The translations under genes were made by a program, and so were the position numbers. Source: Desulfosarcina alkanivorans (GTDB lineage Bacteria; Desulfobacterota; Desulfobacteria; Desulfobacterales; Desulfosarcinaceae). From it: DNA of 64,000 bases. Under the pieces are notes generated by a model. The model was not told the origin of the DNA. It worked only from the letters and a program-made list of their open reading frames with translations, and made no database searches. The stretch is taken from the NCBI RefSeq assembly GCF_009688945.1, contig NZ_AP021874.1, positions 6,634,001 through 6,698,000 on the forward strand. The letters are read 5' to 3'. Shown here piece after piece: positions 52,121 to 61,198 of this stretch. Positions within the stretch are counted from its first letter, which is position 1. The number at the start of each line of letters is the position of its first letter.

Positions 52121-53428
52121 ATGAACAAACTGAGATATGATGTCATCGTGATTGGCGCCGGAATCATCGGCAACTGCATCGCTTATGAGCTGGCCAGGAG
52201 CGGCCGCCGCAGTCTGGTCGTCGACAAGCTGGGCGGTTCAGGTTTTGGAACGACGGCCGCCAGCTGCGCCATTATCCGCCTGCACTACTCCACCCCCCAG
52301 GGGGTAGCCCTTGCCAGGGAAGGCTACTACTACTGGTTGGACTGGAAGCGCTATCTCAAGACGCCGGATCCAACAGGCATGGCGTCTTATAAAAATACGG
52401 GCAATCTGATTTTCAAAACCGAGGTCAACCGGAACCTCGAGAACGTTAAGGCCGCCCTGGACGAGATGGGCATCGGTTACCTGGACCTGGAACCGGAAAC
52501 GATTGACGCGTTTCTGCCCGATCCGGATCTGCGCGCCTACCATCCCCAGAAAACGCTGGACGACCCGGCCTTTGGAACCCCCACCCGGGACCGCATCGCG
52601 GGCGCCATCTATGTGCCGGAGTCCGGGTATGTCAGCGACCCCAAACAATCCGCCCACAACGTGGAGGTTGCGGCGCGTGCGGCGGGGGCCGATTATCGCT
52701 TCAATGCGGAGGTGGTGGCGATACTGAAAAGGAATGGGCGTGTGGATGGTGTCCGGCTTGCCGGCGGAATGGAGATCGGGGCACCCGTCGTCGTCAACGT
52801 TTCAGGACCTCACTCGCACCAGATCAATCAGATGGCCGGTGTGGAGACCCGGATGAAGATCAAAACCCGGGCGCTTCGTGTGGAGGTGGCCCATGTCGAA
52901 AGCCCGGAGGGGGTGGACTGGGAACGCAACGGCGTCATGATGTCCGACAGTGACACCGGTGTCTACTCCCGGCCGGAACTGGGCAACCATTGGCTCATTG
53001 GAAGCGAGGAACCGGCCTGCGATTCCCTCGAGTACGTTGATCCAGACAACTACAACCCCAATTTTACGGATCAGGCCCGGGTTCAGGTCCTGCGTGCAGG
53101 GATTCGCATCCCCGGTCTTCCCGTTCCCAACCAGCTCCGGGGGATGGTCAGCCTTTATGACCTCAGCGACGACTGGTATCCCATCTACGACAAAAGCGAC
53201 CTGCCGGGTTTCTACATGGCCGTCGGCACCAGCGGCAACCAGTATAAAAATGCGCCCGTGGCAGGCGCTTTCATGGCGGAACTGATCGACTATTGTGAAA
53301 AGGGCGGCGACCATGATCGACATCCGCTGCAGTATCGGATGAAGTATCTCAAACGGTCATTGGATATCGGGTTTTTCAGCCGCAACCGCGAGATCAACCG
53401 TGCGTCCAGTTTCTCGGTGATTGGATAA
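52121..53428 (+). CDS. FAD-dependent amine oxidoreductase (DAO family)
   Basis: 435 residues. ADP-binding motif VIVIGAGIIGNCIAYELARS, ASCAIIRLHYSTPQGVALAR, and C-terminal GFYMAVGTSGNQYKNAPVAG. This is the DAO family that includes sarcosine/dimethylglycine dehydrogenases and glycine oxidase. Paired with the MttB-like enzyme it would oxidise the partially demethylated amine. It starts 33 nt after the methyltransferase and ends at a strong terminator. Confidence 0.92.
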   Translation: MNKLRYDVIVIGAGIIGNCIAYELARSGRRSLVVDKLGGSGFGTTAASCAIIRLHYSTPQGVALAREGYYYWLDWKRYLKTPDPTGMASYKNTGNLIFKTEVNRNLENVKAALDEMGIGYLDLEPETIDAFLPDPDLRAYHPQKTLDDPAFGTPTRDRIAGAIYVPESGYVSDPKQSAHNVEVAARAAGADYRFNAEVVAILKRNGRVDGVRLAGGMEIGAPVVVNVSGPHSHQINQMAGVETRMKIKTRALRVEVAHVESPEGVDWERNGVMMSDSDTGVYSRPELGNHWLIGSEEPACDSLEYVDPDNYNPNFTDQARVQVLRAGIRIPGLPVPNQLRGMVSLYDLSDDWYPIYDKSDLPGFYMAVGTSGNQYKNAPVAGAFMAELIDYCEKGGDHDRHPLQYRMKYLKRSLDIGFFSRNREINRASSFSVIG

Positions 53429-53472
53429 ACCATTCGGTGAAAACGCGGTCAACCCTTCTGACCAATCCAAAA

Positions 53473-53508
53473 GGGTGAAACCAGCAACTGGCTTCACCCT
53501 TTTTTTTC
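53473..53508 (+). terminator. Intrinsic terminator of the GntR-mttB-DAO operon
   Basis: GGGTGAAACCAG pairs with CTGGCTTCACCC (one mismatch), loop CAA, followed by nine T. It ends the operon 45 nt after the oxidase stop. Confidence 0.9.
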
Positions 53509-53779
53509 TCGTAAAAATTTTCAATCCATTGGCGTGCTGCCACATCGCAGATTGGCCCAAGGTTTCGCCGGGGGCTCCAAAGCAAAGCGTGCTGAGGATG
53601 AACGTGCTGACAATGTCAATCGGTACATCGCGACGAGATGCATACACTGGCCATCTACACCATCAGTGCTCTCTGTCCGGCATTATTTTTGTTGACTTAA
53701 TTTTTTTGCCTTTTAATAAGTTTTTTTCTATCCTGTCCGAGTCACTGACGGCATGGTCGTTTAAAGAGGGATAGCCAGG

Positions 53780-53854
53780 TGCCGCTATCGGGAATCTGCT
53801 ACGGCCACCAGATCATCGCCACGACCATGGGCGGTGGGGTGGAATTTCATTTGA
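53780..53854 (+). pseudogene. Fragment of class I glutamine amidotransferase
   Basis: The frame reads VPLSGICYGHQIIATTMGGG, the nucleophile elbow of type I glutamine amidotransferases (G-x-C-x-G-H-Q), for about 25 codons, with nothing homologous before or after. A debris fragment directly upstream of the AT-rich DUF3786 gene. Confidence 0.55.
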
Positions 53855-53879
53855 GATCTGAGAAAAGGAATTTTTTTGA

Positions 53880-54683
53880 ATGTCACATATCAATAATCCC
53901 ATGGAAATCTATAAATTGTTGAATGGGTCTAACTGTAGAGAATGTAATGAAAAAACCTGTCTGGCATTTGCAGTGGCCGTGTTTAAGGGGAAAAAACCGA
54001 TACATGCGTGTCCACATTTGGATAAAGAAGTGATTGACCGGTATGGAGGGGCAATTGAGAAACCCAATACCATCGATGAGTATAAAGCGGAAGCCATTGC
54101 AATGCTAAAGCATAAGATTTCTTTAATCGATCTTTCCGAAGCAGCGACACGCCTGGGCGCCCGGTTTTCCCAAAACAAACTGACCATAAAGGTTTTTGGT
54201 AAGGATTTCAGTGTGGATACCGATGGCAACATATCATCTGAAATTCATATCAATGCATATATGGCTGTGCCGGTATTAAACTATATCTTGAACGGTTCGG
54301 GCACCTCTCCCCACGGAAAATGGATCACATTTCGAGAGTTGGCTGGCGGGCCTTCCCGATATGCCCATTTTCAACAATGTTGCGAAAAACCCTTAAAACG
54401 GGTTGCCGATAACTATACGGATCTGTTTAAAGATATGCTGGAAATTTTCGACGGGAAACAAATGGTCAGTCATATTGATTCAGATGTTTCAATAGTTTTG
54501 TATCCCCTGCCTCTTCTTCCTATAATGGTTTGCTACTGGAAACCGGAAGATGGTCTTGAGTCCAGTCTTCACATCTATTTTGATTCTGCATCTGATGATC
54601 ATCTTGACATTGAATCCATCTATACACTTAATGAAGGTGTGGTTTTGATGTTCAAGAAGATCGCCTTGCGGCATGGTGCCTGA
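53880..54683 (+). CDS. DUF3786 protein with CFeSP-type [4Fe-4S] domain
   Basis: 267 residues. The N-terminal cysteines C19, C22, C27 and C44 have the spacing Cx2Cx4Cx16C, the same as the Fe-S domain of the corrinoid iron-sulfur protein large subunit (PF04060-like), within GSNCRECNEKTCLAFAVAVF. The rest matches DUF3786 (GSGTSPHGKWITFRELAGGP). It is clearly richer in A/T than its neighbours, suggesting recent transfer. Proximity to the MttB-like operon fits a role in reductive activation or methyl transfer of a corrinoid; unproven. AAGGAATTT precedes the ATG. Confidence 0.85.
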   Translation: MSHINNPMEIYKLLNGSNCRECNEKTCLAFAVAVFKGKKPIHACPHLDKEVIDRYGGAIEKPNTIDEYKAEAIAMLKHKISLIDLSEAATRLGARFSQNKLTIKVFGKDFSVDTDGNISSEIHINAYMAVPVLNYILNGSGTSPHGKWITFRELAGGPSRYAHFQQCCEKPLKRVADNYTDLFKDMLEIFDGKQMVSHIDSDVSIVLYPLPLLPIMVCYWKPEDGLESSLHIYFDSASDDHLDIESIYTLNEGVVLMFKKIALRHGA

Positions 54684-54690
54684 TTCCTCT

Positions 54691-57600
54691 TCAGCCCCGG
54701 CGTGCCACCATCGCCTCGGCCAGTTTTTCCGCCGACCGGCCGAACAGGTCGTCCACGGGGACATCATTCAGGTAGGCGTCGGCCCAGGGGATGCTGTTTT
54801 CCTGGACGATGTTTTTGATGTGTTCATACTTTCCACCCAGCGCTTTGATTTTTCTGTCCAGAGGTATGGACGCCTTGAACGCGATGTTCAGCAGTAGCAG
54901 ATAGCGGATGCGGCTGCCGTCGGTGGGATCTTCGGACGTGGCCGGGATGACGACGATGCTGCGTCCGTCTTTTCTTCCCTTGCCGATATAGACGTTGCCC
55001 TTGCCGACAATGATGCGTTTGGTGCCCTTGAGGACATTGTCGGTCTCTACCCGTGAGGGCAGTTCGGCCAGGATGCCCGTCTTTTTCAGGATGTCGATGG
55101 TGGTCTGTTCCGTGGGGTCCCCCAGCAGGCCCAGACCGTCAATGCGGTACAGAATGCTGCCTTTGACGCGGTCGATCACCCCCTGTATGTTTTTCATGAC
55201 AATCACGTTGCGGTTGATCACCTGGGCGATATCCAGGGCGTGATCGACCAGGGCGTCGAAAAGGATGCCCTCCACCCGCTCGCTGATCCTGCTGGTGCCT
55301 ACGGTGACGGTCTTGGCCTGGTGCTTGATGGCGTCCACCGGGCGGGACATGAGGTTGATGGACTCTCCCAATACCCGGAACAGGGTGTTGAGCACATTTT
55401 TGGCCGTGCCCTTGAGACCGAAATCCATTTCGAAATCGGTCAGCGGGAGCCGGCCCGACAGGTATTTGAACAGCAGGGTCAAATCCGATGCATGGGTGAT
55501 GGCCGTGGGGAATTGGCTGGCCCGGCGCCTGCTTCGAAAGGCCTGGTAGAAGCCGGCGATTTTCTCACGGAATGTTTTTTCCAGCACCACCTCGTAGACG
55601 TCCAGCCCCTGTTCGGCCAGATCGTCGAGGGTGCTGTGGATGGATTCGCGCACGTCGTGCAGGAAACGGGAACCTTCGTGAATGGCCAGTGCGGCGTGGT
55701 AACCCCAGATATGTCCCACCAGCGTGTTGAGAATGGGCGCGAACTGGGGGCTCACCTGGGGAACGTGAAACACATCGTCGGCATAGGGACCGAAACGCTC
55801 CTCCCCTTCATCGGCGATGACCACCGGAGCGGCCTTGTGGGCTTTGAAGATGGCCGTGTCCTTGATGATGTCCCCGATGACGGTCCCCTTGGCGCCGGCG
55901 GCACAGACGATGATCAACGGCTCGGAGGAGAGATCGATGTGCTTCTTGTCTTCGACATAATCCGAGGAGATGGTCTTGTAGCACAGTTCGCTGAGCTTGA
56001 TGCGAATTTCATCGGCAGACGCCTTGTTGGGGCCGCTGCCCACGGCAGCCCAATAGGTCTTGGTGGCCGCCAGTCGACGGGCCGACGCCTGGATGGACTC
56101 GCCCATGGCCAGAACGGTGCGCATGTGCCCGGGGATCTGCAGCAGTTCGGCCAGCTGGTCCGAGAGAAATTCGGAGGAGCGCCGGCCCGTGATGCTGGCC
56201 ACCTTCAGCCCGAGCAGGGCCCCGGCGACGATCTGCGAGTAAAAGGCCTTGGTGGAGGCCACGCTCATCTCGATATCCCGGCCGCTGGAGGTATACAATA
56301 CGCCGTCGACCTTGAAAGTGATGTCCGAATCCCGCCGGTTCACGATGGCCAGGGTCCGTGCGCCGCGGGCCTTGACCATGTCGACCGTGCGGTTGGTGTC
56401 GGTGGTGGTGCCGGACTGGCTGATGGCCACGACCAGGGTGTCGGCCATGCTGTTTTTATCGTCCCCCTCGTTCAGTTCGAATCCGCTGAGTTCCGAGGCT
56501 TTGAGGGCGCGCAGCTGAATGGCGGGATCGGCCAGATAGGATTTCAGGATATCGGCACAGGCCTGGGCGGCCACGCCGGCAGTGCCCTGGCCCACGAAAA
56601 AGATGCGCCGGATGCGATCCTCGGCGAAGGCCGCTTCCAGGCCACCCGGGAAGGTCCGTTCATCGAGATGAATGACATAGTGCGGACCGTCGCCGCTGTC
56701 GGCAATTTTCCAGCGATTGAGCAGGGTGCGCTCCACCGACAGGGGCGCTTCGGAGATCTCCTTCAAAAAATAATGGGGAAAGTTCTGGCGGTCGATATCC
56801 CGGGACGTGATTTCCGTATGTTTGATATCGGTATCGGTGAGCACGATGGGGGTGCCGTCGTAATACATGGCCGAGATGCCGGAAAGCCCGCCGGAAGATC
56901 GCTGGTCGAGGACGAAGATCTGGCCCTGGGTTTTTCCCGCCTTGCCGTCCACCACCTGTTCGCCGTTCATTTTCAGAAAATTCGCTGTTTCCTCGATGAA
57001 CCCGTACACCTCTGAAGCGGGCATGTAATGGTCGTTGGCCAGCCCCACGAACACGGCCTGGCCGCTGCCTTTCTGTGCCAGGAAAAATTTGCCCGGGGCC
57101 AGGTCCGTGTGCATGGCGATGGCGTGAGACCCCTGGAAATCATTAACCGCCAGCCGAAAGGCCTCGGCCACGCCGGCACCGGTTTCCAGGTAACGCTCGA
57201 CCTGCAGGGGGATAATCTTGGTGTCCGTGGTGATCGATGGGGGAATCGAACGCCCGGATGCCTCCATGGCGGCCCTGAGTTCCAGGTAGTTGTCGATATC
57301 GCCGTTGAGACAGGCATGGATGATGGGGCCGCCGTTCAGGGTGTCCCCCGAGACGGTATTGTCCACCGGGTGGCAGTTGGGTTCGGTGATGGCACCCACC
57401 GAGGCCCAGCGCGTATGGGACGACACGGTGTGAAACGAATGCTCGGCGTCGGCAATCTGCTGCAGGATTGCATCCTCCCGGATCTGCCGGCGAAGGAAGC
57501 GGATGTTGTCTCCCAGGCTGCCGATCTCGGCGGCAATTTTGTAGACCAGCGTCAGGGCCACGCTGGGCTTGCCGTCATCGGTGGTCGAGCGGTTCATGCT

Positions 57601-58458
57601 GATGCTGTTGTTGCCCAGCACCTCCCGATTCATCCGCTGATCGAATGCGGCCGCCTGCCCCTTGCGGTTGAATTCGGCCTGGAGGCGGTCGTAGGTCTCT
57701 TCCGGCAGGTGAAAAAGGATGGAGATGCCCGCGGAATCCCGGCCCCGGACTTCAAGCCGGTCGATGCTGTTGAGCACGGCGTTGATCTGCCTGAAAACGG
57801 TGATGCAGCGGTCCGCCCCCTGATGGCCGTCTGCAGGCATCAACGACCGGATGCGCTCGATGTTGCCGGCCAGTTCCACATCCAGGCACCAGATCATGTC
57901 CTTGAGCGATTCGATGCGCGCGGAGACGATATCCACCGCCCGGGTGTCGAGACTGCCCGCCTGGCGGACCAGCAGCGCCTGTTCCCGTTGCACGATCCCC
58001 GACAGCCGGTCGGAAAGCCGGGCCAGGGTTTTCTGAGCCGCCGGATCTTTGAAGATGCCCAGAAAGGGCGTTTCCTGCTTGAGGGAACGGATCGCCGCCA
58101 GCAGGGTGTCGTGTGTTCCCCGGCCTCCTAAATAGCCGTCGACGATGGCTTCGGATTGCTTAAGGTCCGATTGCAGGCCGGCGTTGTCAGCCGTCTCGAC
58201 CAGAGGCGGCAGGGCGGACAGATCCACGGCCGTCGCCTGCTCGGCCCGGCCCTTGACCGCGATAATGCCGGCCAGACCGCAGCACAGCCGGTTGGGGCGG
58301 CAGGGAAAGAGGATCACTGCCGGTCCGGACACCGTTGCCGGATGGCGTCCCCAACGGACTGCGGGCAATCGGGAGAGCCGGCGTCGGGTGTGCCGGTGCA
58401 AACGGTCAACGGTGCATGCGGCGTGCCTGGCCACGGCGGCGATCAGTTGATATTTCAT
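54691..58458 (-). CDS. Giant GlmS-like protein: split glutamine amidotransferase II, SIS domains, long C-terminal extension
   Basis: 1255 residues, about twice GlmS (609). After a 58-residue Arg/His-rich leader comes CCGLAGIIAVKG (C59, C60), resembling the class II amidotransferase nucleophile CGIVG. A helical insert of about 150 residues follows, then the domain resumes with VRGRDSAGISI (238-244) and HTRWASVGAITEPNCHP. Two sugar-isomerase domains follow (RIFFVGQGTAGVAAQACADI, VAISQSGTTTDTNRTVDMVK, STKAFYSQIVAGALLG), then about 350 residues without a family I know (RIIVGKGNVYIGKGRKDGRS). The buried nucleophile implies a propeptide or a non-AUG start. Last gene behind kdnA-kdnB, 49 nt from kdnB. 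Confidence 0.88.
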   Translation of the reverse strand: MKYQLIAAVARHAACTVDRLHRHTRRRLSRLPAVRWGRHPATVSGPAVILFPCRPNRLCCGLAGIIAVKGRAEQATAVDLSALPPLVETADNAGLQSDLKQSEAIVDGYLGGRGTHDTLLAAIRSLKQETPFLGIFKDPAAQKTLARLSDRLSGIVQREQALLVRQAGSLDTRAVDIVSARIESLKDMIWCLDVELAGNIERIRSLMPADGHQGADRCITVFRQINAVLNSIDRLEVRGRDSAGISILFHLPEETYDRLQAEFNRKGQAAAFDQRMNREVLGNNSISMNRSTTDDGKPSVALTLVYKIAAEIGSLGDNIRFLRRQIREDAILQQIADAEHSFHTVSSHTRWASVGAITEPNCHPVDNTVSGDTLNGGPIIHACLNGDIDNYLELRAAMEASGRSIPPSITTDTKIIPLQVERYLETGAGVAEAFRLAVNDFQGSHAIAMHTDLAPGKFFLAQKGSGQAVFVGLANDHYMPASEVYGFIEETANFLKMNGEQVVDGKAGKTQGQIFVLDQRSSGGLSGISAMYYDGTPIVLTDTDIKHTEITSRDIDRQNFPHYFLKEISEAPLSVERTLLNRWKIADSGDGPHYVIHLDERTFPGGLEAAFAEDRIRRIFFVGQGTAGVAAQACADILKSYLADPAIQLRALKASELSGFELNEGDDKNSMADTLVVAISQSGTTTDTNRTVDMVKARGARTLAIVNRRDSDITFKVDGVLYTSSGRDIEMSVASTKAFYSQIVAGALLGLKVASITGRRSSEFLSDQLAELLQIPGHMRTVLAMGESIQASARRLAATKTYWAAVGSGPNKASADEIRIKLSELCYKTISSDYVEDKKHIDLSSEPLIIVCAAGAKGTVIGDIIKDTAIFKAHKAAPVVIADEGEERFGPYADDVFHVPQVSPQFAPILNTLVGHIWGYHAALAIHEGSRFLHDVRESIHSTLDDLAEQGLDVYEVVLEKTFREKIAGFYQAFRSRRRASQFPTAITHASDLTLLFKYLSGRLPLTDFEMDFGLKGTAKNVLNTLFRVLGESINLMSRPVDAIKHQAKTVTVGTSRISERVEGILFDALVDHALDIAQVINRNVIVMKNIQGVIDRVKGSILYRIDGLGLLGDPTEQTTIDILKKTGILAELPSRVETDNVLKGTKRIIVGKGNVYIGKGRKDGRSIVVIPATSEDPTDGSRIRYLLLLNIAFKASIPLDRKIKALGGKYEHIKNIVQENSIPWADAYLNDVPVDDLFGRSAEKLAEAMVARRG

Positions 58459-58507
58459 AGCTTTGCCTTTTCGGTGTCAGGGGTACTCGGTGGAAACGGA
58501 CCGCGGG

Positions 58508-59587
58508 TCACATTTTCAGGTAGAGATCACTGATTTTTTCCCGGGTCATGACGGTCTTCCAGTCCCTGCCCAGGGCGTTTTCCCACAAGGGCTCCAGCAC
58601 CAGGGCCACGTCGACCATCGTTTTCATCTGGTCATCGGTGATGCCGGCCGTCAGGTTGCGCGGCAGATCGATTCCCGATCGCGCCATCATCTGCCGGAAT
58701 TCCCCGACCCCTTCGGGATAATAGTCTTCCAGATAGTCGAACGCCACACAGTTGCCGATGCCGTGATGCAGGCCCAGTACGAATGAAAGGCCGTAAGAAA
58801 GTGCATGGCAGATGCCCACCTGTGAGTAGGCGATGCTCATGCCGCCGCAGTAGGAGGCCATCATCAGCCGGTCGTCGGCGTCCTCGGGGGAGTCGAGGAA
58901 CACGTCCCTGCACAGGTCCATGGCTTTTTCGCCGTAGGCCCGGGAAAAACTGTTGAGGTAGGTGCCCTCCAGGGATTCCACGCAGTGGATGTAGCAGTCC
59001 ATGCCGGTGTAAAACCGCTGCGGGTTGGGCGCATCGGCGATCATTTCCGGATCCAGGACGATCTGGTCGAAGACGGTGTGGTCGGAGTTGATGCCCAGTT
59101 TTTTTTGCGGGCCGGTGAGCACCGTGGTCCGGGAGACCTCTGCGCCGGTGCCGGACAGGGTGGGCACGGCGGCATGGTAGACGGCCGGTTTTTTGATCAA
59201 GTCCCACCCCTGGTAGTCGGCGGCCGATCCCCGGTTGGTGAGCATGAGGGAGACGGCCTTGGCCAGGTCCATGGTACTGCCGCCGCCGATGCCGACAACG
59301 CCCGACGGGTGGCTGTCCTGCTTGCCGGCCATGTGCGCTTTGACCTGCATGACCAGCTGGTCGACGTAAACGGTCTTGGGTTCGTCATCGACATTGACCC
59401 AGACGAGCAGGTCGTCGGCATTGCGTGGCAGGCGGTTCTCCAGCGAACCGTCTTTAAACACGTCGTCCACCAGAAACACCATGACCGATTCACTGCCCTG
59501 GCGCTGCTCCTGGAGGATATCTCCCAGCTGCGAGAAGCACCCGCGGCCGAAGACCACTTTGGAGACCATTTTAAAGTTGCGAAACAT
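58508..59587 (-). CDS. kdnB: 3-deoxy-alpha-D-manno-octulosonate 8-oxidase (KdnB)
   Basis: Iron/zinc-dependent alcohol dehydrogenase oxidising C8 of Kdo to the aldehyde that KdnA then aminates. 359 residues. GIGGGSTMDLAKAVSLMLTN (NAD site), QGWDLIKKPAVYHAAVPTLS, TGMDCYIHCVESLEGTYLNS and VLGLHHGIGNCVAFDYLEDY (metal His). The strings closely follow my recollection of Shewanella KdnB, and kdnA is the adjacent upstream gene. Confidence 0.9.
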   Translation of the reverse strand: MFRNFKMVSKVVFGRGCFSQLGDILQEQRQGSESVMVFLVDDVFKDGSLENRLPRNADDLLVWVNVDDEPKTVYVDQLVMQVKAHMAGKQDSHPSGVVGIGGGSTMDLAKAVSLMLTNRGSAADYQGWDLIKKPAVYHAAVPTLSGTGAEVSRTTVLTGPQKKLGINSDHTVFDQIVLDPEMIADAPNPQRFYTGMDCYIHCVESLEGTYLNSFSRAYGEKAMDLCRDVFLDSPEDADDRLMMASYCGGMSIAYSQVGICHALSYGLSFVLGLHHGIGNCVAFDYLEDYYPEGVGEFRQMMARSGIDLPRNLTAGITDDQMKTMVDVALVLEPLWENALGRDWKTVMTREKISDLYLKM

Positions 59588-59770
59588 ATCGTTTTCCTTT
59601 TTTGTTGGTTTCTTATGCGTTTTAAAGCAAAGAGACGTCGTTCTCTAAGGTTCAAGGGTATGGTGCCAAGGCTGAAAGAACAAGAAACGAGGTATTCAAA
59701 AGAGGATCACCCCTTTCACCTGCCTCCCATTCCTGCCCCCTTGAATCCCCGAACCCTTCTATCAGGGGGC

Positions 59771-60964
59771 CTAACCAATTGTTTTCAAGGCCTTTACCGT
59801 TTTCTCCACACGTGTTTGCAGCTCCGTTTCGGTCCACCCCAGCTTGATCTGCATGGAGATGGCCCGCTGCATGATGGCATCGGACCGGGGGGTTTCCACG
59901 GAGCCGAAGTCCGGGCAATTGGCCAGGCATTGGACGGCCAGTCGGGACGAGGCTTTCATGGCATGGAAGTGGTCCCATTTGCGAAGGTAGTGCCAGTTGT
60001 TGTCGAACCAGTGAAAGCAGCCGTCCACGCCGGCCGCGCCCAGGGACTTGACCGCCTGCCGGGCGGTTTCTAGATCGGGCATGAAAAAAGAGAGAAACGT
60101 TGCCGAGTCGCCCGCGGGGTCCGGCAACTGCCTGAAGGTGATGCCGGGCAGGGTCGATATGGCATCCTTGATGGCGGCCTTGTTGCGCCGCTGGGTTTCC
60201 AGGATCCAGTCCAGTTTCCGCAACTGGGCCAGCCCCACGGCCGCATTCAGTTCGCTGATCCGGTAGTTGGCGCCGATAAAGAGGTGGTCTTCGGCGCCCC
60301 GGTCATTGCCGATGTGGTCATGCCCGTGGTCGGCATGGGCATGGGTGGCATCGTAGACCGCCCTGTCGTTGGTGACCACGGCACCGCCTTCTCCGCAGGT
60401 GATGGTCTTGACCGGATCGAAGGAAAAGCAGCCGGCCTTGCCGAAGCTGCCCAGCGCTTTCCCGTTGCAGCTGGCGCCCACGCTCTGGCAGGCGTCTTCC
60501 AGCAGAATCAGCCCTTTCTTGTCGCAGATCGCTTTGATTTCCTCGATGCGGGCCATGGCGCCGCACATGTGAACGGGAATGACGGCCCTGGTTGCCGGGG
60601 TCAGGGCCGCTTCCAGACCTTCCGGCGACAGGCAGAGGGTTTCGTCGATCTCGGCAAACACCGGCACCGCCCCGGCCATGAGCACCGACTCGACCGTCGC
60701 GACAAAGGTGAAGGGGGGAACGATCACCTCGTCGCCGGCACCGACGCCGCAGGCGGCCATGGCCGTAGAGAGGGCTGCGGTGCCGCTGGCGCACAGGTGG
60801 GCGTATTCAACACCCAGTCGCCGGGCCAGTTCCGTCTCAAATGTCCTGGCTTTCCAGTGGCCCTTGCGGGCCGCGTCAAAACCATAGCGGAACAGGACGC
60901 CTGTATCCAATACATCGTTGACCTGCTTGCGTTCTTCGTCGCCGAAGATTTCAAAACCGGGCAT
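59771..60964 (-). CDS. kdnA: 8-amino-3,8-dideoxy-Kdo aminotransferase (KdnA)
   Basis: DegT/DnrJ/EryC1-family PLP aminotransferase that converts the C8 aldehyde of Kdo to 8-amino-Kdo for lipopolysaccharide core. 397 residues. LLEDACQSVGASCNG, the PLP Lys in FDPVKTITCGEGG, and HAHADHGHDHIG. Family alone would only say sugar aminotransferase; the specific role rests on kdnB being its neighbour. ATG 60964 has AAGGAGAT at ideal distance; an 18-residue longer frame is not used. 183 nt separate it from kdnB. Confidence 0.88.
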   Translation of the reverse strand: MPGFEIFGDEERKQVNDVLDTGVLFRYGFDAARKGHWKARTFETELARRLGVEYAHLCASGTAALSTAMAACGVGAGDEVIVPPFTFVATVESVLMAGAVPVFAEIDETLCLSPEGLEAALTPATRAVIPVHMCGAMARIEEIKAICDKKGLILLEDACQSVGASCNGKALGSFGKAGCFSFDPVKTITCGEGGAVVTNDRAVYDATHAHADHGHDHIGNDRGAEDHLFIGANYRISELNAAVGLAQLRKLDWILETQRRNKAAIKDAISTLPGITFRQLPDPAGDSATFLSFFMPDLETARQAVKSLGAAGVDGCFHWFDNNWHYLRKWDHFHAMKASSRLAVQCLANCPDFGSVETPRSDAIMQRAISMQIKLGWTETELQTRVEKTVKALKTIG

Positions 60965-61044
60965 AATATATCTCCTTATATAACTCCGATAGATAACCAG
61001 CGAATATGGAACAGCCAAATTGCGCGTTATGAACTTTGTATCTG

Positions 61045-61189
61045 TTTACGGTTATCGGTTCACAGTTCACAGTTTTTTCAATGAACAATGCAAAGATGGA
61101 AGTCGTTTTAATATTGGCTTTAACGATGAAAACCCCATAGTCATCCTCAACCTTATGTTTTCCTTTAACCGTGAACCGATAACTGTAAA
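61045..61189. repeat. Inverted repeat with 23-bp arms
   Basis: TTTACGGTTATCGGTTCACA (arm 61045-61067) is repeated inverted at 61167-61189 with 21 of 23 positions matching; 99 bp lie between. AT-rich compared with both neighbours. It stands between kdnA and the penicillin-binding protein gene, possibly a non-autonomous element. Confidence 0.6.
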
Positions 61190-61198
61190 CCGGGAACG

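Noticed and set aside
53421..53774. 117-codon plus-strand ORF after the amine oxidase
   Set aside because: It reads through the operon terminator and its T run; composition not protein-like.
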